Shown here: piece by piece, positions 45,982-54,540 of the stretch
Position numbering within the stretch: the stretch's first letter is position 1
Layout of the letters: every line of letters starts with the position of its first letter
From: Acidobacteriaceae bacterium KBS 146
Lineage (GTDB): Bacteria > Acidobacteriota > Terriglobia > Terriglobales > Acidobacteriaceae
Length of the DNA stretch: 64,000 nt
Assembly: GCA_000688615.1 (NCBI GenBank)
Contig: JHVA01000001.1
Location: 1,364,001 to 1,428,000 of the forward strand
Direction of reading: 5' to 3'
Notes under the pieces: model-generated
The model's database searches: none
What the model was told of the DNA's origin: nothing
The model's input: the letters and a program-made list of their open reading frames with translations, nothing else
Position numbers and translations under genes: made by a program

Positions 45982-46086
45982 CCAGTACAACAAAGGAGGT
46001 CGGCGGAGAGAGATCTTCCGTCGGCCTCTCCTCCGTTAAGCCCTCCTCCTTGCTGATCGACATATACTTCCCATGAGAGCCTGGGT

Positions 46087-47061
46087 ATGAACTTCAGCCG
46101 ACGCCGCGGAACAATTGCCTTCTTCATCACGCTGGGTGTTCTGCTCGTAGGTCTCGCGGTCACCCTTAATATCGGTTGGATCGTCCTAAACGAGCGCAAA
46201 GTCGCTCTCGCCGTCTTCGGAATCATCCTCTTCGCTCTCCTCATCGCCGGCGTCGTTCTCAATACGGTCTTTCTGGTGCGTGAAATCCGCCGCAACGAAC
46301 GCCAGGATTCTTTTCTCAATGCCGTCACACATGAACTGAAGACTCCGATTGCCAGCATCCGTCTCTATCTGGAGACATTGCAACGCCGCCCCGTCGAGGA
46401 GGCGCAACGCCAGCAGTTCTATGTCAACATGCTTGCCGACTCTGACCGTCTGCTTGCAACGGTCGAACAGGTCCTCAAGGCCGGTCAGCTTGGCCAGCGT
46501 CATCGCCAGCAAAACCGCACTCTGATCGATCTGGAACCCCTTGTCACCGAGTGCATCGAGGTTACGCTTCAGCGGCACCACCTCTCCCCCGATTCGGTCG
46601 TGCTGCAACCGGTACCGGGAGGAGTTCAACTCCGCGTCATGGGAATCGCTGAGGACCTCCGCATCGCTATTCTTAACCTGCTGGACAATGCCGTGAAGTA
46701 CTCCCCCGAAGGTGTCCACGTGCGTTGCTCCCTCGCCATCACTCACTACACATGGGCTACGCTGCAAATCACGGACACCGGGGTCGGGCTGCCACCGAAT
46801 CAACACAAACGTATCTTTCGCCGTTTTTATCGCGTTCCCGGCCGCACCATGGTGCGGATTAAGGGAACAGGGCTGGGACTCTTCCTGGTCCGCAGCATAG
46901 CGCGCCAGCATGGCGGTGATGCCACTGCATCCAGCCCAGGGCCCAACCTGGGCACGACCGTCACCCTCACTCTTCCCCTGGCCAATCCTTCCAGTGCGAC
47001 GGAGAGGCCCGGCAGCGCTGCTAAAGGCAGATCGTACGAGGGAGTCGGGAATAGAGCATGA
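46087..47061 (+). CDS. Membrane sensor histidine kinase
   Basis: A 324-residue kinase. Two membrane helices (~10-33 and ~39-63) enclose almost no periplasmic loop, so the signal is probably sensed in or at the membrane. HisKA has H82 in AVTHELKTPIAS; HATPase_c has NLLDNAVKYSPEG, ITDTGVGLPP, FRRFYRVPG and GTGLGLFLV. The last codons overlap the response-regulator gene by 4 bases. Partner: the OmpR-type regulator just downstream. The target genes are unknown; the adjacent PadR-ADOP genes are not evidently controlled by it. Confidence 0.95.
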   Translation: MNFSRRRGTIAFFITLGVLLVGLAVTLNIGWIVLNERKVALAVFGIILFALLIAGVVLNTVFLVREIRRNERQDSFLNAVTHELKTPIASIRLYLETLQRRPVEEAQRQQFYVNMLADSDRLLATVEQVLKAGQLGQRHRQQNRTLIDLEPLVTECIEVTLQRHHLSPDSVVLQPVPGGVQLRVMGIAEDLRIAILNLLDNAVKYSPEGVHVRCSLAITHYTWATLQITDTGVGLPPNQHKRIFRRFYRVPGRTMVRIKGTGLGLFLVRSIARQHGGDATASSPGPNLGTTVTLTLPLANPSSATERPGSAAKGRSYEGVGNRA

Positions 47062-47801
47062 ACGAACTCATCGCCGTCATCGAAGATGAGGAACATCTCG
47101 CCCAGGGACTGCTCTTCAATCTGCAAGCCGAAGGATATCGAACGCATCACGAGTCCGATGGCGATGCCGCACTCGAATACCTGCTGAACCCTTCCGAGCC
47201 CGTTGCAGCCGTCGTACTGGACTGCATGCTTCCGGGGACCGACGGCATCGATATCGTCCGGGCTCTTCGTGAGGCACAGCGTTTCACGCCCGTACTGATG
47301 CTCACCGCGCGTTCGCGTCCTGAAGAGGTACTGGAAGGAATCGAAGCCGGAGCTGACGACTATCTCCCAAAACCGTTCGACCTGAACATCCTGCTCGTCC
47401 GCATCAAATCTCTTCTGCGTCGCACCGCGTGGCAACGCAACCATTCCGCAGAGACCATCGCTGTGGGGGAACCATCCGGTCCACCTTCTCCACCCTCGGA
47501 ATACAGCTTCAACCATCGCACCATCCGCTTCGAGGAACTTGAGCTGGTAGCGCCCAATCGCACCACGCACCTTACTGTCATGGAAGCGGACCTGTTGCGT
47601 TACCTCACCGAGCATGAGGGCCAGATCGTCTCCCGCAAGGACATCCTCGAGCAGGTTTGGCGCGTTCACGAAGATACCGATACTCGCGCCATCGACAACT
47701 TTATCGTCCGATTGCGCCGTTATATCGAAGACGATCCGTCCAATCCTCAGCATCTGGTCACGGTGCGAGGTATCGGTTATCGCTTCCTGGCCAACCCGTA
47801 A
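47058..47801 (+). CDS. OmpR/PhoB-family response regulator
   Basis: A 247-residue regulator. The receiver (1-~120) has the E9/D10/E11 acid cluster, phospho-acceptor D55 (VVLDCMLPG), T83 and K105 (LPKPFD). The winged-helix DNA-binding domain (~145-245) has LTVMEADLLRYLTEHEGQIVSRKDIL and ends with VRLRRYIEDDP and VTVRGIGYRF. The linker between domains is long and Pro/Ser-rich (PSGPPSPPS). It is translationally coupled to the upstream kinase, with which it forms a complete two-component system. Confidence 0.96.
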   Translation: MNELIAVIEDEEHLAQGLLFNLQAEGYRTHHESDGDAALEYLLNPSEPVAAVVLDCMLPGTDGIDIVRALREAQRFTPVLMLTARSRPEEVLEGIEAGADDYLPKPFDLNILLVRIKSLLRRTAWQRNHSAETIAVGEPSGPPSPPSEYSFNHRTIRFEELELVAPNRTTHLTVMEADLLRYLTEHEGQIVSRKDILEQVWRVHEDTDTRAIDNFIVRLRRYIEDDPSNPQHLVTVRGIGYRFLANP

Positions 47802-47965
47802 GCAGCCAGTCCTCCCCAGGTTCCGTAAAACCGTGCCCCCTCACCAAAGAGGTGTCCTTCCGAGCAAAGGGAGGCCCCCGCATTTCGTCAAATCTACCGA
47901 TGCGGTTCCTCACCCACGTAACAAGATCCCGAACTCTCCCCTATTTCGTCACATTTCTTTCCGCT

Positions 47966-48017
47966 CCTATTGCATTCCCATAGAAAAATCTCCATACTCC
48001 TATGGCAAAGCAATAGG
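47966..48017. promoter_or_regulatory. 52-bp two-tiered inverted repeat before padR, candidate operator
   Basis: CCTATTGC-N4-CCATAG on the left mirrors CTATGG-N4-GCAATAGG on the right, with a 16-base centre. The two 18-base arms match at 16 of 18 positions when one is complemented. The right arm touches the padR ribosome-binding site, and the ATG is at 48024. It is either a PadR operator for autorepression or an mRNA stem that hides the start region. Confidence 0.6.
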
Positions 48018-48023
48018 AGAGAT

Positions 48024-48365
48024 ATGAGCGATAAAACGGACGTCTGGCAAGGAACCCTGGCTCTGATGGTCCTCAAGACACTGGAGAGCATGGGACCGCT
48101 TCACGGCTACGGCATCGCTCGCCGTATTGAACAGACCAGCGGTGATCTTCTCTCCCTGAACTACGGCACTCTCTATCCTGCTCTGCTGCGTCTGGAACAG
48201 GAAGGTGCAATCGCTTCAGAGTGGGGACAGTCTGAAAACAACCGCCGGGCCAAGTTCTACTCCCTTACTCGCGCCGGCCATCGTCAGTTGCACAAAGAGA
48301 CGCAAAGCTGGGAGCAGACCACCGCCATCCTCGCCCGCTTTCTCGCACCGTCGGAGGAATCATGA
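48024..48365 (+). CDS. PadR-family transcriptional regulator
   Basis: A 113-residue winged-helix protein with the PadR signature: GTLALMVLKTLESMGPLHGYGIARRIEQTS, then the NYGTLYPALLRLEQEGAI block and RRAKFYSLTRAGH. The C-terminal helix is short, as in the small PadR-s1 group. The start is the ATG directly after AGGAGAG; an upstream in-frame start would read through the inverted repeat. It overlaps the ADOP permease gene by 4 bases, an arrangement very frequent in acidobacteria, so it most likely represses itself and the permease. Confidence 0.94.
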   Translation: MSDKTDVWQGTLALMVLKTLESMGPLHGYGIARRIEQTSGDLLSLNYGTLYPALLRLEQEGAIASEWGQSENNRRAKFYSLTRAGHRQLHKETQSWEQTTAILARFLAPSEES

Positions 48366-51010
48366 AACAGATCCGTGCATGGCTTCTCAGAATGTTTGGC
48401 GTCGTTCCCAGGCAACGGCAGGAGCAGGACTTCTCCGACGAACTCGCCAGCCATCTTCAAATGCACATCGACGACAATCTTCAGGCCGGGATGTCGCCCG
48501 CGGAAGCTCGTCACGACGCCCTTCGCAAGCTCGGCGGCTTAGAGCGAACAAAGCAAGCCCATCGCGAGCGCCGCACCCTTCCTCTTCTCGAAACCGTCCT
48601 TCAGGATATTCACTACGCCCTGCGTCAGCTTCGCCGCTCGCCTGGCTTCACGATCACCGCCATCCTCATGCTCTCACTCGGCATCGGAGCCAGTGTAGCC
48701 ATCTTCGCCTTCGTCGACGCTGCTCTCATCAAGCCCCTTCCCTATGCCGATCCTATGCGTCTCGTCGATGTCGCGGAGCACGGTGCTGCTTTCCCTCGGT
48801 CCAATCTCTCCTACGAGGACTTTCGCGACTGGCAACGTTTGAATAAGGTCTTCACCTCCATCGAGGCCTACAACGGGACTGGATACCTTCTAACAACGCC
48901 GTCCGGAGTCGAGCCTGTCGCTGCGGCCCGTGTCACGGACGGCTTCTTTCGCACCCTCGGTGTCCATCCCATCCTCGGCCGCGACTTCTATTCTGGCGAA
49001 GACCAGCCGAATGCACCGGCAACCACCATCCTTCCGTACTCCACCTGGCAACATCGCTTCGGCGGACGCAAAGATATCCTCGGCCAGACCGTATCCCTGG
49101 ACGGAAATCCAACCACAATCGTCGGCGTTCTGCCGCAGGACTTTCAATTCGCCCCTCGCGGCAATGCGGAGTTCTGGACTACGACCCGCAAGCTCACCAA
49201 TTGCGAACAACGCCGAAGCTGCCATAACCTCTTCGCGATCGGCCGCCTCAAAGATGGTGTCAGCCTCGAGAAAGCGCAAACAGAGATGGCTGCAATCGCG
49301 AAGCAGCTTGAGATTCAGTACCCGGGATCGAATCGCGATCAGGGTGCCACCCTCGCAATGCTCTCCGAGCTGATCGTCGGAACCATCCGTCCCATCCTTC
49401 TGGTCCTCCTCGCCGGAGCTATCCTGCTTCTCGTCATCGCCTGCGTCAACGTAGCCAGCCTTCTGCTGGTCCGTTCTGAAAGCCGCCGTCGCGAATTCGC
49501 TGTCCGCGGCGCACTGGGAGCCTCACCTTCACGCCTCATCCGCCAGTTCATAACAGAGGGGCTCGTCCTCGTCTCGATCGGAGCGATCATCGGTCTCGCT
49601 GCAGGCGACGGTGCCATGCATATTCTGCTTGGCCTCGTCTCCAAGGACATGCTCTCCAGCATGCCTTACCTCAGCCGCCTCACCTTCAATTCGCATGTGC
49701 TTCTGTTTGCCGCGATCGTCTCACTCGTTGCTGCGGCCATCTTCTCGCTCACTCCAGCGCTGCGCCTTCCTCTGTCTTCCATGCGCTCAGCCCTCAACGA
49801 CGGGGACCGAGGCGCTGCCGGGACACTCTGGCGCAGACTTGGGTCCAATCTCGTGGTCCTTGAGCTCTCCATCGCGGTGGTTCTGCTCGTTGGCGCGGGC
49901 CTTCTTGGCAAAAGCTTGTATCGGTTGCTCCACGTCGATCTCGCCTTTGAGCCGTCCCACCTCTCGACACTCTATGTCTCGATTCCCAGAAGCAGCTATC
50001 CGAAGGATGAAGAAGTTGTCGTCGTCACGCGCAAGATCCTCGCTCGCGTCTCCACCTTACCCGGCGTCACCTCTGCCGCCGCCACCAGCGTTCTTCCCAC
50101 CAGCGGCAACGGAAACACCGACTGGATTCGAGTCGTCGGCCACCCTTTCCATGGGGAGCACAACGAGGTCAACGAGCGGGACGTCAGCGTCGATTATTTC
50201 AAGACACTCAAGGCCCGCCTGTTGCGCGGACGCATCTTCACCGAGCAGGAGGACCGCACCCGCCCTCGTGTAGCCATTATCAACAAGGCCTTTGCCGATA
50301 AATACTTTCCCGGCGAAGATCCGATCGGCAAAAAATACGGCGGCGGCGATCTCAAGCCTGACTCCATCAAAGAAGTTATCGGCATCGTTGATAATATCCG
50401 CGAAAGCTCTTTGGATGGCGACATCTGGCCCGCCGAGTACAAGCCGTATAACCAGGACTCCGACACCTTCACCGCCATCGTCGTGAGAACATCCGGCGAT
50501 GACAAGTCCCTGCTTCCCGCCCTCGCCAGCGCCGTCCATCAGGTCGATCCCGGCATCGGCACACTCGATCCACAGACGATGCAGCAACGCATCGACGGGT
50601 CGCCGGCAGCTTATCTCCACCGCTCCGCCGCCTGGCTTGTCGGAGGCTTTGCCGTCCTCGCTCTCATCCTGGGAGTAGTCGGGCTTTACAGCGTCATCGC
50701 CTACTCCGTCAGCCAGCGCACTCGCGAGATCGGCGTACGCATGGCGTTGGGGGCGGCACGCGGCTCAGTCTACAAGCTGATCCTCAAAGAGGCGGGCCTG
50801 TTGACCATCGTCGGAATCGTCGCAGGTATCCTCTGCTCCATCGCCTCCGCCGCGCTGCTTGGCAAACTTCTCTTCGGAACTCATTCCTGGGACCTGCAGA
50901 CCCTCTCTGGAGTAGCGCTCCTGCTTGGAGCCGCAGCCTTGCTGGCCAGCTTCATCCCTGCCCATCGCGCCGCCACCATCGACCCCGTGGAGGCTCTCCG
51001 GGCGGAATAG
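48362..51010 (+). CDS. ADOP-type permease (MacB/FtsX-like, no ATPase domain)
   Basis: An 882-residue inner-membrane protein of the acidobacterial duplicated orphan permease type. The short N-terminal ADOP domain (DFSDELASHLQMHIDDNLQAGM) is followed by helix 1 at ~98-120, a large MacB-like periplasmic domain, an FtsX helix bundle (~335-450), then a second periplasmic domain and FtsX bundle (~490-870) ending HRAATIDPVEALRAE. No Walker motifs are present, and no ATPase gene is next to it, which is why such permeases are called orphans. The substrate and energy source are unknown. Coupled to padR. Confidence 0.94.
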   Translation: MKQIRAWLLRMFGVVPRQRQEQDFSDELASHLQMHIDDNLQAGMSPAEARHDALRKLGGLERTKQAHRERRTLPLLETVLQDIHYALRQLRRSPGFTITAILMLSLGIGASVAIFAFVDAALIKPLPYADPMRLVDVAEHGAAFPRSNLSYEDFRDWQRLNKVFTSIEAYNGTGYLLTTPSGVEPVAAARVTDGFFRTLGVHPILGRDFYSGEDQPNAPATTILPYSTWQHRFGGRKDILGQTVSLDGNPTTIVGVLPQDFQFAPRGNAEFWTTTRKLTNCEQRRSCHNLFAIGRLKDGVSLEKAQTEMAAIAKQLEIQYPGSNRDQGATLAMLSELIVGTIRPILLVLLAGAILLLVIACVNVASLLLVRSESRRREFAVRGALGASPSRLIRQFITEGLVLVSIGAIIGLAAGDGAMHILLGLVSKDMLSSMPYLSRLTFNSHVLLFAAIVSLVAAAIFSLTPALRLPLSSMRSALNDGDRGAAGTLWRRLGSNLVVLELSIAVVLLVGAGLLGKSLYRLLHVDLAFEPSHLSTLYVSIPRSSYPKDEEVVVVTRKILARVSTLPGVTSAAATSVLPTSGNGNTDWIRVVGHPFHGEHNEVNERDVSVDYFKTLKARLLRGRIFTEQEDRTRPRVAIINKAFADKYFPGEDPIGKKYGGGDLKPDSIKEVIGIVDNIRESSLDGDIWPAEYKPYNQDSDTFTAIVVRTSGDDKSLLPALASAVHQVDPGIGTLDPQTMQQRIDGSPAAYLHRSAAWLVGGFAVLALILGVVGLYSVIAYSVSQRTREIGVRMALGAARGSVYKLILKEAGLLTIVGIVAGILCSIASAALLGKLLFGTHSWDLQTLSGVALLLGAAALLASFIPAHRAATIDPVEALRAE

Positions 51011-51058
51011 GTACAAATAAAGTAGTGCTTCCTCTTGAGGGGCTCAGTAGAACAAGAG

Positions 51059-51098
51059 CGTCATCCTGAGCGAACGGAGCGAGCCGAAGGATCTGCGG
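51059..51098 (+). repeat. Dispersed intergenic repeat, copy 3
   Basis: GCGTCATCCTGAGCGAACGG continues to CCGAAGGATCTGCGG. It belongs to the same family as 41233 and 56381 and sits between the ADOP and LptFG genes, where it could form a transcript hairpin. Confidence 0.75.
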
Positions 51099-51195
51099 AC
51101 CCCCAAAATAGTAGTCCGGATCTAAGCACTCTCTTTCGAAGACTTTGCGCGCTTTTCGGGAGTGGCGACGAATCACGTACACTCAAACCAGAAGC

Positions 51196-53568
51196 ATGCG
51201 CATCTTCACCCGCTACATCCTTCGCGAAGTCACCACGCACGCCCTGCTCGGAGGAGCCCTCTTCACCTTCGTGCTCTTCATGCGCGACCTCGGGCATATT
51301 TTGGAGCTTGTCGTCCGTGACTCCGCCTCGCTCACGGACGTCCTGCGCATCTTCGCTTATCTGTTGCCCAGCTTCCTCATCGTCACCATTCCTATGGCGG
51401 TTCTCGTAGGAATTCTTCTCGGCCTCTCCCGTCTCGCAGCCGACTCAGAGGTTACGGCAATGCGCGCGACAGGCATGGGAATTCTCAGCTTCGTCCGCAT
51501 CGTCTCCATCGTCGCCGTCGTGGCCGTAGCTCTTGGCCTCTTCAACTCCCTCTATCTTGCCCCGAAATCTGCTGCCGGAACGCTCGCGCTGGAAGACTCG
51601 CTGAAGTCCACACAGGCCTCTTTTGAGGTACAGCCCCGAGTCTTTTATGAAGACTTCCGCAATTACGTTCTCTACATTCAGGACGTTCGACCAGCCGCTG
51701 GCGCCGCTCTCTGGCACCATGTCTTTCTTGCCGATCTCACCCAACCGGCAAACCCCAATATCACCACTGCGGATCAGGCTGTGGTTGTCTCCAACGACCC
51801 GCGCAGCATCCGCCTGCATCTCATTCAAGGCGGTCAGCATCAGACTTCGCCGACGGATCCCAATCAGTACAACATCTCCACCTTCGCTTCAACCGATCTG
51901 CCCATCCAGACCGGTAACCAGGAAGATCCTCATCTGGGACGCTCCGATACTCCTATTCTTGCGCTCAGCCTGTCTGAGCTGTGGAGACTCGGCAACTCGC
52001 CAGACAATGCTGTCCCCGGACGCCAGTCTCGCATCTATCGCATCGAACTGAACCGGCGGTTCTCTTTTCCCTTCGCCTGTGTGGTCCTCATGCTGATCGG
52101 TGTTCCTCTGGGACTCTCCTCGAAGCGTGGGGGGAAATCGACCGGCTTCGTTCTCACCATCGCGCTCGTCTTCATCTATTACTTCCTGTCGCAGGTCGGC
52201 ATCGCTCTCGCCAAGAACGGCAAACTTTCGCCCTTCCTGGGCGTCTGGGGAGCGAATCTTCTCTTCGCTACCGCAGGCATTTTGTTGCTCTATCAGATGT
52301 CGCAGGGCAGCATTGCTCTCGGCTTCTTCTCCTCGCTCGGCGTACGGCTCAGTAAGCTGCTGACGCTCTTTCCGCGTGCTCGCGAGCTCGCAACTTCCGA
52401 GAGAAGAATTCATCTGTCCGATATGCTGCGGCGGTTCCGCAGCCGGTTTCGCATCCAGTTTCCTCTTCTGCTGGATGACTATGTCATGCGCGAGTACGCG
52501 ACAAACTTCGCGCTGATCCTGTTTTCTTTTTCTGTCCTCTTCCTTATCTTCACCTTCTTCGAGCTCACGGGAGACATCATTCGCAACCGTACCCCGCTGG
52601 TGACGGTAGGCGAGTATCTCATCAACCTGATCCCCTTTATTCTTTACAACGTCACCCCACTCTGTGCGCTGGTTGCCGTTCTGGTTACTTTCAGCGCCTT
52701 CAGCCGGTCCTCTGAGATCACTGCGATGAAGGCGACAGGCGTCAGCGTCTACCGAATCGTAGCGCCTGTACTCTTCACCACTCTCGTTATCGCCGGTTGC
52801 CTCTTTACCTTCGACGAGCTTTATCTGCCGGCCGCGAACCGACGCCAGGAGGCACTTCGTTCCGTCATCAAGGACAAGCCCGCCCAGACCTTCCTGCGCC
52901 CCGATCGCAAGTGGATCTCCGGTCAGGCCGGCCCCTCAGATGCGCCGACGCGCATCTTCTACTATCAGTTCTTCGACGCGAATAAAAACGTCTTTGCCAA
53001 CCTCACCGTCTTTGAGTTCGACCCCACGACCTTTGCGCTCAAGCGAAGAATCTTCGCCTCCTCCGCGCACTGGAACGAACGAGTCGGGCAATGGGTCTTC
53101 GAGAAAGGATGGGAGCGAACCTTCGACGGCGACACCATCGCCTCCTTCAAACCATTTACCGTAACCACCTTCTCCGACATTCATGAGCAGCCCTCGTACT
53201 TCGTCAAGGAAGACCGACCTGCCCAGGAGATGAATTACAGCGAGCTGTCGCATTACATCTCCGATCTCAACCAGTCGGGCTTCGATACCAAACGACTGAG
53301 CGTTCAGCTCAATCGCAAGATAGCGTATCCACTCATTACGCTCGTCATGGCCGTGCTGGCGATTCCCTTCGCACTCTCTATGGGCAAGCGCGGCTCTCTG
53401 GCAGGCATCGCCACAGCGATTGGCCTCGCAATCGCCTATTGGGTCGTGGATGGCCTGTTCCAGGCGATGGGAAACGTCAATACGCTTCCCGCGATGCTCG
53501 CCGCCTGGAGCCCGGACATTCTCTTCGGAATTGCCGGAACGTATCTCCTCCTCCGCACCTCCACCTAG
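51196..53568 (+). CDS. Fused LptF-LptG lipopolysaccharide export permease
   Basis: A 790-residue protein carrying two LptF/LptG-family permease units in one chain. Unit 1 (~1-400) begins MRIFTRYILREVTTHALLGGALFTFVL and has EVTAMRATGM, a periplasmic jellyroll and a C-terminal helix set (RFSFPFACVVLMLIGVPLGLSS). Unit 2 (~430-790) begins YVMREYATNFALILF, with EITAMKATGVSVY and RKIAYPLITLVMAVLAIPFALS. In most Gram-negative bacteria LptF and LptG are separate proteins of ~360 residues that pair with LptB ATPase to lift LPS off the inner membrane. LptB is not in the window. Start chosen at the ATG beginning the first helix. Confidence 0.92.
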   Translation: MRIFTRYILREVTTHALLGGALFTFVLFMRDLGHILELVVRDSASLTDVLRIFAYLLPSFLIVTIPMAVLVGILLGLSRLAADSEVTAMRATGMGILSFVRIVSIVAVVAVALGLFNSLYLAPKSAAGTLALEDSLKSTQASFEVQPRVFYEDFRNYVLYIQDVRPAAGAALWHHVFLADLTQPANPNITTADQAVVVSNDPRSIRLHLIQGGQHQTSPTDPNQYNISTFASTDLPIQTGNQEDPHLGRSDTPILALSLSELWRLGNSPDNAVPGRQSRIYRIELNRRFSFPFACVVLMLIGVPLGLSSKRGGKSTGFVLTIALVFIYYFLSQVGIALAKNGKLSPFLGVWGANLLFATAGILLLYQMSQGSIALGFFSSLGVRLSKLLTLFPRARELATSERRIHLSDMLRRFRSRFRIQFPLLLDDYVMREYATNFALILFSFSVLFLIFTFFELTGDIIRNRTPLVTVGEYLINLIPFILYNVTPLCALVAVLVTFSAFSRSSEITAMKATGVSVYRIVAPVLFTTLVIAGCLFTFDELYLPAANRRQEALRSVIKDKPAQTFLRPDRKWISGQAGPSDAPTRIFYYQFFDANKNVFANLTVFEFDPTTFALKRRIFASSAHWNERVGQWVFEKGWERTFDGDTIASFKPFTVTTFSDIHEQPSYFVKEDRPAQEMNYSELSHYISDLNQSGFDTKRLSVQLNRKIAYPLITLVMAVLAIPFALSMGKRGSLAGIATAIGLAIAYWVVDGLFQAMGNVNTLPAMLAAWSPDILFGIAGTYLLLRTST

Positions 53569-53683
53569 AGCGGGCGCATTAGCGCGACCGTCCCCTTTTA
53601 GTGATCAGCTAGATTGTCTATCCTGTCGGCGACAGCAGCTATCAGGCCAGTGATGGCCCTTCTGGCCTACACTAGGAACCAAG

Positions 53684-54454
53684 ATGAAACTTCGATCCTC
53701 CTTCGCACTGGCAGCCCTCATCACCGCTACAGCCGCTGCCCAGACTACTCCGGGAACCACGCAGAAACGCACCACGAGGCACACATCTTCCTCGACCGCC
53801 TCCAAATCGGGTGCAAGCAAGGCAACGGCTGCAAAACTCGCTGCGGCTGCGCCGGAAGTAAATCCCGCCGACAATCCTCCCAATGTTCCGAAGGTCGAGG
53901 GTACACCGAAACCCCTTTATGCGCTGCGCTACATCGACACCCAGGTGGGTACAGGAGAGCTGTCAAAACAACGCCAGTACTACACGGTTCGTTATACCGG
54001 CTGGCTCACCGACGGCACTAAGTTCGATTCCTCTGACGACCATCCCGGGGCCGCCCCGATCGTCTTTCCCTATGGAGCCCGAAGAGTTATCCCAGGCTGG
54101 GATACCGGATTTGAAGGCATGCACGTGGGCGGCAAACGTCGTCTCTACGTCCCCTATCAGCTCGCCTATGGCGAATCCGGACGGCCTCCGGTCATTCCAG
54201 CTAAGGCAGACCTCATCTTCGACGTGGAACTGGTCGCGCAGTCCGATTCCCCTCCACAGGAAAATCCTGCTCCGACGGCTCCGCCTGCACCCCGGCCCGG
54301 AGCCACCCCGACTCAGCCCAGCACAGCCAATCCGGCCCAGTCCCCTCCCGAACCGAAGAGCACACCCGAGCCTTCCACCAGTAAGCCGCCGTCACCTCCG
54401 CCAGCCACATCGCCATCCGGCGGAAATCCACCGCAAAATACCCCGAATCCATAA
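53684..54454 (+). CDS. Exported FKBP-type peptidyl-prolyl cis-trans isomerase with proline-rich tail
   Basis: A 256-residue protein: signal peptide (1-20), Thr/Ser/Lys/Ala-rich linker (~21-75), FKBP domain (~78-185) and a C-terminal Pro/Ser/Thr-rich tail (~190-256). The FKBP core shows VRYTGWLTDGTKFDSS, RRVIPGWDTGFEGMHVGGKRRLYVPYQLAYGE and DLIFDVELV, so catalytic pocket residues (Y, F, D, W, Y) are mostly present. It probably speeds folding of periplasmic or outer-membrane proteins. The disordered tail is untypical in length and could contact peptidoglycan or other proteins. Followed by a GC-rich inverted repeat. Confidence 0.92.
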   Translation: MKLRSSFALAALITATAAAQTTPGTTQKRTTRHTSSSTASKSGASKATAAKLAAAAPEVNPADNPPNVPKVEGTPKPLYALRYIDTQVGTGELSKQRQYYTVRYTGWLTDGTKFDSSDDHPGAAPIVFPYGARRVIPGWDTGFEGMHVGGKRRLYVPYQLAYGESGRPPVIPAKADLIFDVELVAQSDSPPQENPAPTAPPAPRPGATPTQPSTANPAQSPPEPKSTPEPSTSKPPSPPPATSPSGGNPPQNTPNP

Positions 54455-54463
54455 TTCGGCAAC

Positions 54464-54508
54464 CCCGGAGCGGATGGCAATTCTTAGAACCTCCAGCCCC
54501 GCTCCGGG
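54464..54508 (+). terminator. GC-rich inverted repeat after the FKBP gene
   Basis: CCCGGAGCGG and CCGCTCCGGG (10 bp, perfect) are separated by 25 bases, 9 bases after the stop. No long T-run follows, so termination is plausible but unproven. Confidence 0.5.
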
Positions 54509-54540
54509 TATCTAATCTCCACGGCATAAACTATCTCTGC

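Noticed and set aside
48362..51010. MacB-type ABC transporter with its own ATPase
   Set aside because: No Walker A/B motifs in the protein and no neighbouring ATPase gene; it fits the orphan permease type.
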